Of a DNA stretch of 64,000 bases, positions 37,815-48,134 are shown one piece after another. Source of the DNA: Cephalotus follicularis (lineage: Eukaryota > Streptophyta > Magnoliopsida > Oxalidales > Cephalotaceae); contig BDDD01005140.1 of assembly GCA_001972305.1 (NCBI GenBank), forward strand, positions 16,435 through 80,434. Direction: 5' to 3'. The notes under the pieces were generated by a model that ran no database searches, was not told where the DNA came from, and saw only the letters and a program-made list of their open reading frames with translations. The position numbers were made by a program, and so were the translations under genes. Each line of letters starts with the position of its first letter. Position 1 is the first letter of the stretch.

Positions 37815-39131
37815 CTAGCACAAACTGCGCACCACCTAATCCATCACCCTTCATTGAGGCTGATAGATCAGGTACGTTGACTACCGGCATCGGCGGGTAG
37901 TTTAACAGTAGGTTCTGCAATTGCAGACAGTGTGGGTGATACTCTGGCCAACTCCTGGCACACAGGACCACCATCCGTAGCGAGTGATATCCTCCATCAC
38001 TAAACTACGACAGTAACATAGACAAACAATTCAATCAGTACAATCAGTAATAATATTACATATATAATCAATATGCAATATCAATGTGTTTTCTTTAGAA
38101 ACATATCATTAATCGTACATCTCATGTGAGGAAACGATATCAGTACAGTAGTGGTTTCCAATTCGGAAACAACAGTAGGTAATAAACAGTAGTTGACAAA
38201 TCAGTAGTTCCTTGTAAATAATAGTTCTCATTTGAAAATGGTGTTTAGCCATAATTTGTGCATATAGCACATAGTTCGATCAATCGTTGAAATATTAGTA
38301 TTAATGATGTTTAAACAACATCAAACAGTATATACTAGGTGGTGGTAGCGTATACAATCAATAACAATTCAAATCAGTAACAATTCAATCCATGGTATGC
38401 AATTTCTGCCCAGACAGTCGACTGCCTTCAAGAACCAGTCGACTGTTGGGTTGTGTAGTCAACTGTTTTCAATGCCAGTCGACTGTTTTTGCCCAGAATG
38501 CAGGCAGAACAATGTAAATGTAATGCAAATTCAATGCCAATCAGTTCAATACAAGTAGAAATTAACATACATGAAATACATGAACATAACTCCCAGAACA
38601 TAACACTACCCCTACCTCAATTTGCTATCCCAATATCAATTGAGTGATCTATCTCTTTAAGCTTCCAAGTCACTTTTACACCAACAATCTTCAATCCAGC
38701 AGGTTCAATCAATGCATGCATGTTTATGGACACATGCATTAGCACAGGGAGTTCAACTAGATTATACAGCTACAATTACCACCTTTATAGTAGCTTAATA
38801 CCAATCTTTTAAGTCTTAACATCCATTTTACAACTTCCTTTGCATTCTATGTCAACCATTACTCAATCTCTGATTCAATGATGTTAATGTTGACAGAAGG
38901 TGTATGTATATACTTAGGAGAATCTGTAGGCATAGCCACTAACAACCTCAATTTGAAATGGAATCATTTAACTCTCTAAGCTTCATTGTTCCTTTCCTTT
39001 ACCATTTCAAATCCATTCTCAAGTTGTTACCTTAACCATGTTTGACAGAGGTATATGCATAATTAAGAAGCATATATAAAGTCATAACAACAACTTATAG
39101 ATCAAATAGGGTTGTTAAGATTCTCTAAGTT
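37815..39131. repeat. Long direct repeat, copy 2 (LTR overlap)
   Basis: Partner of 34932-36248. In this copy the LTR continues to the element's right end at 39918. The last stretch includes another set of GTCGACTG/GTTGACTG sites at 39665-39750. The 160-codon plus frame at 39416-39898 lies in LTR sequence and is not called. Confidence 0.93.
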
Positions 39132-42100
39132 GTGTCCATATTCTTACTCCCATATTACCATTCCAATTCATTCTAGAAGGTGTTAAAAATAACCATGTTA
39201 ACAGAAGATTAACATCCTTATAGTTACCTTATCAACACATATCAGGGGGTTCAGATTTGGAACTTACCAGGAGAAGTCCAAGCTTCCAAGTTCCTCTTTG
39301 AGCTCTAAACCCTCCACATGCAAGCTCTTCCAATCCTCTAGCAATTCTCCTCAAATCAGTGGGTTTTAACACTCAGGTTCAGCCTCTGGACAGCTGATAT
39401 AGAGGTTAGAAGTCTTTGAATTCGCCAAAGCATTTACTCAGCCTCTTTCCTTCCTTCTCTCTCTCACATGCATGCTTCTTTCCTTGTCATTCCTCACCTT
39501 TCTCTCTTGATTTTTGCAGGTTGCAGGTTTGTGGTTTGCAGAGCACATGCAAGGGCTTTTCTTGCATGTCATGGCAGCTGGTGAATGCCCACGATACCTG
39601 TCCCCTTGCATGCCACGCCACTGTCCTGTCTCACACTTGCACAGACTCCTGTTCTGTCAAATTTCCAGTTGACTGGATGCATCTGCCAGTTGATTGTCCT
39701 CAACACGCACTAGGCAGTCGGCTATTCCCCTGTGACAGTCGACTGTCCAAGGCTATTTTAGGGTTTCATGAGTCCGGTTTTCACCAAACGAACCTCCAAT
39801 CAATCCAAACAATTATCAATCACAAAATTATGATAATTGGGCAGATAATTCAATTAAAATGTATATTTATTTTAAACATGGAAATCAATATACATTAATT
39901 GAATTTGCGGTTATTACAGAAGAGATATGGAAATAAATGACGAGATAGTTATATGAAATCTGCTAGTAAGCGAAGTAAGTTGTAATGCAGAATTTTGTGT
40001 CAAAGTGTATGTAATTGAGAATAAATTGAAGATGTTAGTATGATATAGTCACTCATTTATCCTTCTTTTAATTCCAGGTTTTCTAAATGGTAAAAGAGAA
40101 GGAGAATTGATATTAGACTAAGGGTTTAAGGTGATTAGGGTGTAAATGAGATAATTATTGCATGAATTATTCCCTAATCTTAAAGTTCAAAAAAATATAT
40201 TTGGGTTTACATGTGGTTAGTAAATAGCGAGTTCTTACTAGAGTTTTGAAAATGATTGAGGATGATAAGGAATTGGAATTGTGGGAATAATTTAATGGAG
40301 TAATTTCCTTGTTTAACAAGTTCAATTTGAATTCGTTTTCCTCTTGTAAATATGGCTGCCATATGTAGTTAGAGGAATTTGATATTTCGATGATGTTAAA
40401 GTGTCTTTAATATGTAATGGAGCGAGGAAGAGGATTAATTCTTGGATATGGTTTTAAGGATAACGAAATGTATATGTGCTAGTATATTGAGGTAAATTTC
40501 TTTGACTAAGTATTCTTTAAATTCTTGAAAAATTTTGGCTTTCATGTAAGTGGATAAAAAGGGCTGTTAAATTATTGATTAGCAATGTGGAGATGTATTT
40601 GATAAATGATAATGGTAATACATTTAAATGAATGGTTGAGTGACTATGAGAATAGGATTAGTAGTGAGTAAAAAGGAAAAGTGTATTGTTACCAATCGGT
40701 AGAAAAGGGGAATCATGTCGTTATGTGAACATGATAATTATCAATAGTAAGGTTGAAGATCGAGTAAAATGTGAATTTAGAGCATATTGGATTAATTAAC
40801 ATTAGGATAACTTATACTTTCTTATATACAATTCGTGTTACGAGATATGGATTGATAAACGATATATTAGAAAAGAGTAGAATGAGGCCAATAGCTTAAA
40901 GTAAGCACCACGTGCATTATACACATGTTATACGATATAAGCATGGGAAAGTATGCTTATGGATATTGTTATGTGTCAACATTGTAGACTTTGATCCTGT
41001 TTTCGATCTGGAGCCATCGAGGTGTTAATCAGCTATTATTACCTTCCGTAAATCTGTGAGTGGGACATTCCCTTCCTCTTATCTTGAGTCTTTTGTTGAT
41101 ATGTGCCAGGTTGTATGTGTATCATATAATTGATTGGGATTTGAATCCCATATGTCTTATGTGAGTTTGATTTTTGATTTGTATATGAGGCTTGGATTCT
41201 GGGTGACTAGGTCAACTTCATGATATATGTGCTATCGTGGTTAATGTACTCTGATGCTGGTACTTTGTGATACGTCGCATATGATTCTACCGGTCCAAGG
41301 AGAGGTATATGTAAGAGCCCTAAATATTATAAAATATTATTAATGGGCTTTGTAATTATTTTTCCCACCTTTGGGCTGGACCCAAAATTTATGATGTATT
41401 TAATTGGGCCTTAATGGAAAGTAAATGATGATTTTGGGCCTTACTGGAGCATAATTTGTAAATATGGGCTAAAGGAATTATGCTACCCACCTTGAGCCGG
41501 ATTTATTGGTGTAATTAGAATTTTGAGCCCTACTGTGGAAAGTGTAAATCAGCCCAAGATGAGAGGCTGGCCCAAGCCTGGCCCAAGCCCGCAATTGTTG
41601 AAGAGAGTCTAGGAATTTCTGGACTCTTCTTCTCGTAATTATATAAGGCAGATGGTGGCTTTGGTACATGCTTTAGCCATTTTTATTTTCCACAGTGGTT
41701 CCAGAAAAATCGAGAGAGAGAGGGAGAGGTAGAAGACAAATGGGTGCTGTTCAAGTAAGCACCATGTCCTCTGCACTTCACCCTTATAAATACCCATTTC
41801 CCTGGGGGCAAGAAGAGCACAAGCAAGGAGAATTGGCAAGGCCAAAGTATGTAGCAGTCTCCAGCTTAAAGGAAAGCCAGATTTAAGGAGGAAGGAGCAT
41901 CTCCATTTTCAACCACCTTCCAGGTAGGTTGCTCCATATTCGAGTGCCTACCAGCGTATTATGTATGTGTATTTCTCTTGTGATTGTTGTATGTGACCTC
42001 TGCTTGCTTTCTAGTTCGTGTGTATTTATTGTTTGTATAGATATATATATAAATATATATATATATTAAGTAGGCTAATTGGAGTTATGTATATATGAAT

Positions 42101-42439
42101 ATATATATACATACATGCGTTTTATCCCTGGCCTTTGGCGCCACGCCCAACGTCATGCATGTGGCATGTGAGCATTTCCCCCTTCCCATGTTTGATACCT
42201 CCTGTTCACACAAACAGTATGCCTCGCCCAGCAGCGCCATGAGTAGGAGAAGCCAAGATAGTGAGGACGCCATGACATCGAGTTAACCCATACCCGAGCC
42301 GCCATCCCTGCCGGCGCACGTGGGGCATGCGTCCAAAGCATGCCGTACGTAACGCCGAGCTCCATTAATCCGCCGGGTGTAGCCTGTTGTCAAGAAGGCC
42401 TGTACAGAGGAGAAGGGGAGTGTCGGCCATAGGTGCTGA

Positions 42440-42800
42440 GCGCTCATGCTGAGCAGAGGTGCCGGACGCTCATGTCCGAGCACTATACCTGAGCTCCATT
42501 GCCGAGCACGATGCCTGCGCTCCACAATGTCGAACTGCCATGGCGCAGAGCAGCCATGCCCGAGCGCTAGGGAAGAGCCGGGCCGAGCGCTCCAAGCAGC
42601 CGGGGGAAGACGCCATGGCCGAGCGCTCCAAGCTGCCGGGGGAAGATGCCAGGGCGCCTGGCCGAGCGCTTGACTCGCCGGGGGATGACATGCGCGATGA
42701 CAGGGCTGACGCGCGACCTACCAGGGGAGTTACCGAGCGCAGGAGCCGGGGGCTGAGCGATGTGCTGTCCTGGCCGAGCGCATGTGCTGCCGGGAGGTGA
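42440..42800. repeat. GCCGAGCGCT motif array
   Basis: About ten variants of GCCGAGCGCT in 360 GC-rich bp (for example ATGGCCGAGCGCTCCAAGC at about 42615, TGGCCGAGCGCTTGACTCG at about 42660 and CCGAGCGCATGTG at about 42773). They are interleaved with GCCGGGGGAAGA units that recur about every 50 bp in 42595-42690. The frames through it on both strands are composition effects. Confidence 0.75.
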
Positions 42801-43609
42801 TGTGTTGAGCTGCCTAGACTGGGCGCAAGGGATGCCGGGGGTGACATGCCATGGATGCCATTAGCCAGAGGAGAGGGGTCCTGCACTTGTACTTACCGAG
42901 CGCCCTTTTCCATGCATCCTCGTGTGCGCCCGAGGGAGGGGATAATGCAACCATGCATCCTTGCATGTGTTGTCCCCTGCCCTGAGCAAGTGAGCATCCT
43001 GGGCACGTACTCCCTTCTGGTATGCATTTCCTACATGTGTTCAAAAGGAAGGGGAATGGACATACATGCACACTATGATAATGAATATTACCCTGCACAC
43101 GTACCCCCGGGCAAGTTCCAAAGGAAAGATGTTATATGCATGCAAGCTCACGTCCCTTGCGTGAGGAATGCTCCAGTAACGCCAAGTGTACTATGTATAG
43201 CATTATCCCCTGGCATCCACCTTCAGTATGTATCCCCTGGCCAAGTAATATGATGGATGATTACTCACAAAGAGTTAAGTGGAGATTATAGAACACGTGC
43301 ATGGACACCCCGCATGTAATTATAAATAAGGAAATGAATGGGTATGTATACGCGTGCGTGGCCGGACAGTAAGAATAAGGGAATTGACACATGAAAGTCC
43401 CCGGGCATATGTTTATATAAGTGGCCTGCATACGCCATGCATTGTGAGGTGAACCTTGTGCAAGGGAAGTGCCCTGCACAATGGTGAGCCCTGGCTTGGC
43501 TTAAGAAATGGCTTAAGGAAGCCAAAGAAAAGAAAAAGGGAAATAAGACAGGGAAGGAAATGGAATTAGGAAATGGAATGTAAAAGGAAAAGATTTAGAT
43601 AAATGGTCC

Positions 43610-43845
43610 CGAGCTGGTGAGCCCAACAGGGGAGAATTCCGCCGAGCAGGTGAACCCAACGGGTGAACTCTGCGAGGCAGGTGATCCTCGGGCGAACCGC
43701 CAATGGTGAACCTAAGGGTGAATTCTGCCAAGGCTGGTGATCCAAGGGGTGAACCGCGAGCAGGTGAGCAAAGGGTGAACCGCTCAGCAGGTGAACCAGA
43801 GGAGAATTCCACGGGCTGGTGATCCCAAAGGTGAACCATGTATAC
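43610..43845. repeat. GGTGAACC motif array
   Basis: About 14 variants of GGTGAACC / GGTGATCC / GGTGAGCC, each followed by CAAC(A/G)GGG, AAGGGTGAA or GAGAATTC. It has no similarity to the GCCGAGCGCT array 800 bp upstream. Confidence 0.8.
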
Positions 43846-45269
43846 TGACCAGACCATAGGATGACCGGACTAGACTCCTCTGTGATATGATTGTTATGTA
43901 TGATGTGAGTAGAGCAGTCCGAGAATAAATGATGATGATGATGATTATGCTATGGAATATGATCTGCATTCATGTAGGCATGCATATTTGTTATTTATTA
44001 TTTTCTCCTCTGCTTGTATTGTTTGTTCCTCTGGTATGTGTATATATTGCACGCGGTCCCTCGGATGAGGTTGAGTGTGCGTGCGGGTTTTTTGGACGAT
44101 GGCTGGGTCCATGCACTAATCATGCCGGCCCCTCGTTCGAGGCAGAGGTAGGCACTCTGCACCGGTGTATGATGGATGATGATCACATCCTGTAGCCTTA
44201 CCTAGTATTATTGCTGCAGCGGTTATATTATGGCGTCATGTGATTTGGCGGGGTTATGAGACTATGACAGATGTACCAGTATTTCTCGGATGTTATACTA
44301 TTTATGGGCACATATCTTGATTTATTATTCATGATTTTGTCATAATTCTTGATATTTTTGTGTACTGATTTTATTGTGAGCTTATCGTTATTTTGTATAG
44401 TATAGTATTGACTTGATCACTGATATTGTTTTCATGGATTCTTACTTTAATTGTATTGTTGAGTTCGAGCGTTTCTTTTATGGAGCCATGATGGTATTTT
44501 CTTTTCTTTATTCATTGATTCCACCCAGTATGGGTTTGTAATCTAAATCATGGCATATTTCCTTCAGCGCATCCAATTTTTGATGGATGCAACAGGGAAT
44601 GTTTTGTTCTCACTCACTTAGTCACTTGGACTAACCCCCTCACAGTGTTTTGTTTTCAGATGCGATAGCAGAGGATGATCCACTTGATCCACCGGCCTTG
44701 AAGTAGTTAAAGGTAGACCACGTAAATCAGGCACCTTATGTTGGCAGTTTTGGCCAACCTCACATGCATACATTTGGGACATTTGGGCATATTTTTGGGT
44801 TGTATATATTTTGTTATGGTTATATAAGAGATAGATAGTAATTGTTGAGTTATGATTTCCTTCGAGAATTATATGATTGTATGGTGATTATGGTGAAAAT
44901 AGGCATAATCTGATAAGCCTGTGATGAAAAGATTTAGAATGAACTGTTGATTCCTCCTTCGGGAGTGTGGAAAATATAAACTGTGATTTTATACAGGTGA
45001 AAAATTTAGAAAATGTCTATTTTTAAGGGGAACTCTTGCAGTTTTTCTGCAGAAATTCCACCTTATTTAAATGGACAGATAAATAGATAAATCATTATGA
45101 TTATAAATTTTAAAAGAAATTTTGAAGAGAAATGAGGATAATAAGATTAAGGAGGTCGGGAATGAAATTAAATAATGAATTTAGAGGTAATATTTTATAA
45201 GAACAAAGGTGGAATATATGTTTAAAGTGCATAAGATAGTCTAATGGACAAGTTAATATAAAAACTTTA

Positions 45270-45337
45270 AAGTTAAGCGTGCTCGGGCGAGAGTAATTCT
45301 ATGATGGGTGACCTCCTGGGAAGTTAAGTTGTGTTGT
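45270..45337 (+). pseudogene. 5S rRNA-derived segment inside an LTR
   Basis: Contains AAGTTAAGCGTGCTCGGGCG, GAGAGTAATTCTATGATGGG and GTGACCTCCTGGGAAGT in order. This is the region of plant 5S rRNA that carries the internal RNA polymerase III promoter (box A, intermediate element, box C), with a few substitutions, mainly between box A and box C. The preceding first 45-50 bases of 5S and the exact 3' end are not recognisable, so it is not a 5S gene. It sits about 70-135 bp before the insertion's 3' border. Known precedent: Cassandra TRIM retrotransposons carry a 5S-derived promoter in their LTRs. Confidence is high for the 5S origin and lower for any function. Confidence 0.9.
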
Positions 45338-45405
45338 GAGTAGTTAAGTCATGGCATGGCACGACACGTCGGTAAGTGTTACGGTTAGAGGGACGGGTCG
45401 TGTCA

Positions 45406-46957
45406 CCTAAAATATAAATACGATAAATTGACCTACTAAACGATCTCGAAAGGAAAATTTGACCCCAAAATCATTGCGTAGCATAAAATATTGATCAGCG
45501 GCTCGTTTCCAAATAACCGAACAAATTTCGTTTCATTCCGACACCGGCGACCCCATATCCCGACATCCCATCTTGCCGAAAACTACACTTTCACTCTCTG
45601 TATAATCGTACTTGTAATTGTATTTTTAAAAAATTGTCCACCTCAAACAACTTACAATGATGTATTGACATTGTCTATAAAAAGAAACCCTAAACCGACT
45701 TAAAACATAACTTTTAGAAATTTACAATTACACCCCTAAAATATAGATAAGATAAATTGACCCACTAAACAATCTCAGAATGAGAATTTGCCCTCTGAAA
45801 TCATGGCATAGCCGTGAGTATTGATCAGCGGCTCGCTTCTAATCAACAGGCTAAGTTTCGTTTCATTCTGACACCGGCGAAAAAAACTTTCTCAAATGAC
45901 TTATAATGATGTAATTATATTGTCTTAAAAAAAAAAGCCTAAAACGATTTTAAACATAACTTTTACAAATTTACAATTAAACTCCTAAAATATAAATACG
46001 ATAAATTGACCCATTAAAAAATATCGGAAGGAGAATTTGAACCCGAAATCACGGCGTAACTGTGACTATTGACCAGGGCTCGTTTCTAATCAACCGGCCA
46101 AGTTTCGTTTCATTCTGACACCGGCGAAAAAACATTCTCAAACAAGTTACACTGATGTATTTATATTGTCTGTAAAAAGAAACCCTAAAACGAATTAAAA
46201 CATAAGTTTTAAAAATTTGTTATTACACCCCTGAAATATAAATACGATAAACTGACCTATTAAACTATCTCAGAAAACGAATTTGTCCCCGTAATTCATG
46301 GCGTAACGGTGAGTATTGATCAACAGCTCGTTTCTAATCAACAGACCAAGTTTTATTTCATTTTGACATCGGCGAAAAAACTGTCTCAAACAACTTACAA
46401 TGATGTAATTATATTGTCTGCAAAAAGAAACTCTAAAACAACTTAAAACATAACTTTTAGAAATTTGTAATTACACCCATAAAATATAAATACGATAAAT
46501 TGACCCACTAAACGATCTCGAAACCTGAATTTTCACCCGAATTTGCCACCCGAATTCACGGTATAACGGTGAGTATTGATCAGCGACTCATTTCTAATCA
46601 ACCGACCAAGTTTGCTTTCATTCTGACACCTGCGAAAAAACTGTCTCAAACAACTTACAATGATGTATTTACATTGTCTGCAAAAAAGAAACCCTAAAAT
46701 GACTTAACACATAACATTCAGAAATTTATAATTATACCCCTAAAATATAAATACGATAAATTAACCCACTAAACGATCTCGAAAAGCGAATTTCCCCATG
46801 AAATCACGGGTAGCAGTGAGTATTGATCAGCGTCTCGTTTCTAATCAGCCGGCCAAGTTTCGTTTCATTCTGACACTGGCAAAAAAACTGTCTCAAACAA
46901 CTTACAATGTTGTATTTACATTGTCTGCAAAAAGAAACCCTAAAACGAATTAAAACA
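45406..46957. repeat. Satellite array, block 6, mostly 245-bp monomers
   Basis: The first monomer (45406-45730) is of the long type. From about 45740 on the units are short: the TTGATCAGCG landmark recurs at about 45820, 46070, 46318, 46578 and 46823 (245-260 bp apart). Short units run ...CACCGGCGAAAAAACTGTCT, then CAAACAACTTACAATGATG. Confidence 0.93.
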
Positions 46958-48134
46958 TGTTCACGTAAAAAGAATGTTTTAAAATTTATAGCCGCAATTG
47001 CACGGATCATGCAGTAACGGGTCGAACACAGAGAAACGTAAACTAGTTGTAATCTATCCAACCTAGGCGAAGTATAACAAATCTTGAAATAAACTATCGA
47101 AAACTACTCCTAATTATGCAAAGTAAAATAAATAAACAAAAACAAGAAATTAAAACTTCAATAACTAAAAACGTTTAATTTGAAACACTAAGAAATAAAG
47201 CATGCAATGAATAAAAAGAAAGAGAATATATAATAAAGAAACGGTTTTAGGGTATAGAAACTCACCGTAGATTGTATTGAACAATTCCATGAAGTGCGGC
47301 GGTGATGACAAGACGTGAAGGCAGAAATATTGAAGAACAAATCAAATATTCAAGGATTTTTATTGATGGAATTGAAACAATAACAATCTAGGCTTGTTCT
47401 TCCCTAAAACCTTAAAAAGTTTAGCTACTAAACATTGTGAAAAAAAACTAAATTGATGAAAGAAAAATTAGGGTTCTACAACCTCTCTACTACTCTACTC
47501 TCTACTTACTTGTAATCTGGCCAAAATAACATTACTTATATACTACAAAGTTGATCAAAAACGGAATAAAAGAAATCCTAGTTACAAAATATGGCGAAAA
47601 TCTAAACTTTCTATTTCTGCTGCAGAAGAAGACGTCGACTTCTTCTGAAAGGCGTCGACTCTTTTTAGTAAAAGTCGTGTTTTGCTGAGATGCGAGTGAA
47701 AGACGTCGACTCCTATGGTGAAAGACGTCGACTTCTTTTGGTCAAAAAGTTACAGGTCGAATTGGCACAAAGACGTCGATGTGTATGTTGAAAGACGTCG
47801 ATCCCTTGTTCATAGCTCTTTGAAGATTGTTTCATTTTCCAGAAAAGACGTCGATCCCTATCCAAAGACGTCGACTTCTTTGTTGTAAACCCAGAAAAGA
47901 CGTCGATGTGAATGAAAGGCGTCGACGCTTTTGGTCTGTTTTCTGCAGAATTTGGCAATTCTTCAATCTTTACACTTTAAGCTCCAATTTTGCACACTTT
48001 TGGGTAGTATTCTTGCACTTTGGTCATTTAGCACTTGTACCTGAAAATCAATATAACACAACCAAAGTAGTCTATTCCAAGCATAAAAATATCACAAATA
48101 ACACATTAAAAACAACACATTTTTATGCTAAACA
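46958..48134 (-). mobile_element. Solo LTR, family E, minus strand
   Basis: Plus-strand text begins TGTTCACGTAAAAAG and ends TTTATGCTAAACA, flanked by AAACA (46953-46957, 48135-48139), with satellite in phase. It is 1177 bp long. The minus orientation is inferred because the plus-strand copy at 63258 starts TGTTTAGCAAAAAAATGTG, the reverse complement of this right end. It shares with that copy the GTCGAC cluster and the following AT-rich text, including a stretch around 63780-64000 that mirrors 47610-47370. There is no coding region; frames at 47713-48171 pass through the motif cluster. Confidence 0.92.
47628..47922. repeat. GTCGAC-core palindrome cluster in family E LTR
   Basis: About eleven sites, among them AAGACGTCGACTTCTTC, AAGGCGTCGACTCTTTT, AAAGACGTCGATGTGTATG, AAAGACGTCGACTTCTTT and AAAGGCGTCGACGCTTTTG. 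Pairs are often 20-30 bp apart. Confidence 0.85.

Larger units (their letters stand above)
34374..39918 (-). mobile_element. Nested, truncated Ty3-type element, minus strand
   Basis: Plus-strand text begins TGTCACACCCCG and ends TTGCGGTTATTACA, flanked by GAAGA (34369-34373, 39919-39923). Reading on the minus strand there is a 5' LTR piece (39918 to 37815), a 1.57-kb internal part with zinc knuckle, protease remnant, reverse transcriptase and RNase H fragments (37814 to 36249), and a 3' LTR piece (36248 to 34374). The two LTR pieces share a 1317-bp direct repeat, but each lacks the end next to the internal region. There is no primer site, no gag start, no integrase and no polypurine tract. 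The composite full LTR would be about 2.66 kb. It is related to the fragment at 52179-53719. Confidence 0.9.
41310..44960 (+). mobile_element. Probable nested LTR, right edge unresolved
   Basis: TGTAAGAGCCCTAAATATTA at 41310 resembles the family B LTR start (TGTAAGGCCCCAAATTTTAT). The tail around 44940-44990 (ATTCCTCCTTCGGGAGTGTG) matches the family B tail at 21870, and a box related to the conserved LTR box lies at 44617-44642. I could not find a 3' end with a matching GTATA duplication. The element may therefore end anywhere between 44990 and 45250, or have lost its end. It contains two motif arrays (below), a (TA)n stretch at 42040-42110, and no recognisable gene. Confidence 0.45.
33043..45405 (+). 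mobile_element. Large LTR insertion (family D) with nested elements
   Basis: Begins TGTAACACCCCGCGTTATAT and ends GGACGGGTCGTGTCA, flanked by CCTAA (33038-33042, 45406-45410), with satellite continuing in phase. Removing the nested element 34374-39918 leaves 6.8 kb. A second LTR-like start (TGTAAGAGCCC) at 41310 suggests that another nested element of about 3.6-4.1 kb is present, though its right edge is unresolved. Non-nested parts (33043-34373, 39919-41309 and at least 45150-45405) have no gene. The last 140 bp hold a 5S-rRNA-like segment. The orientation is taken from the 5S-like segment and the 3' CGTGTCA, and is less certain than the borders. Confidence 0.78.

Noticed and set aside
39416-39898. 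160-codon plus-strand frame
   Set aside because: It lies in the LTR of a minus-strand element, on the opposite strand to its pol, with no domain.
45270-45337. Complete 5S rRNA gene
   Set aside because: Only the internal promoter half is recognisable. The 5' third, the exact ends and a poly-T terminator are not seen.
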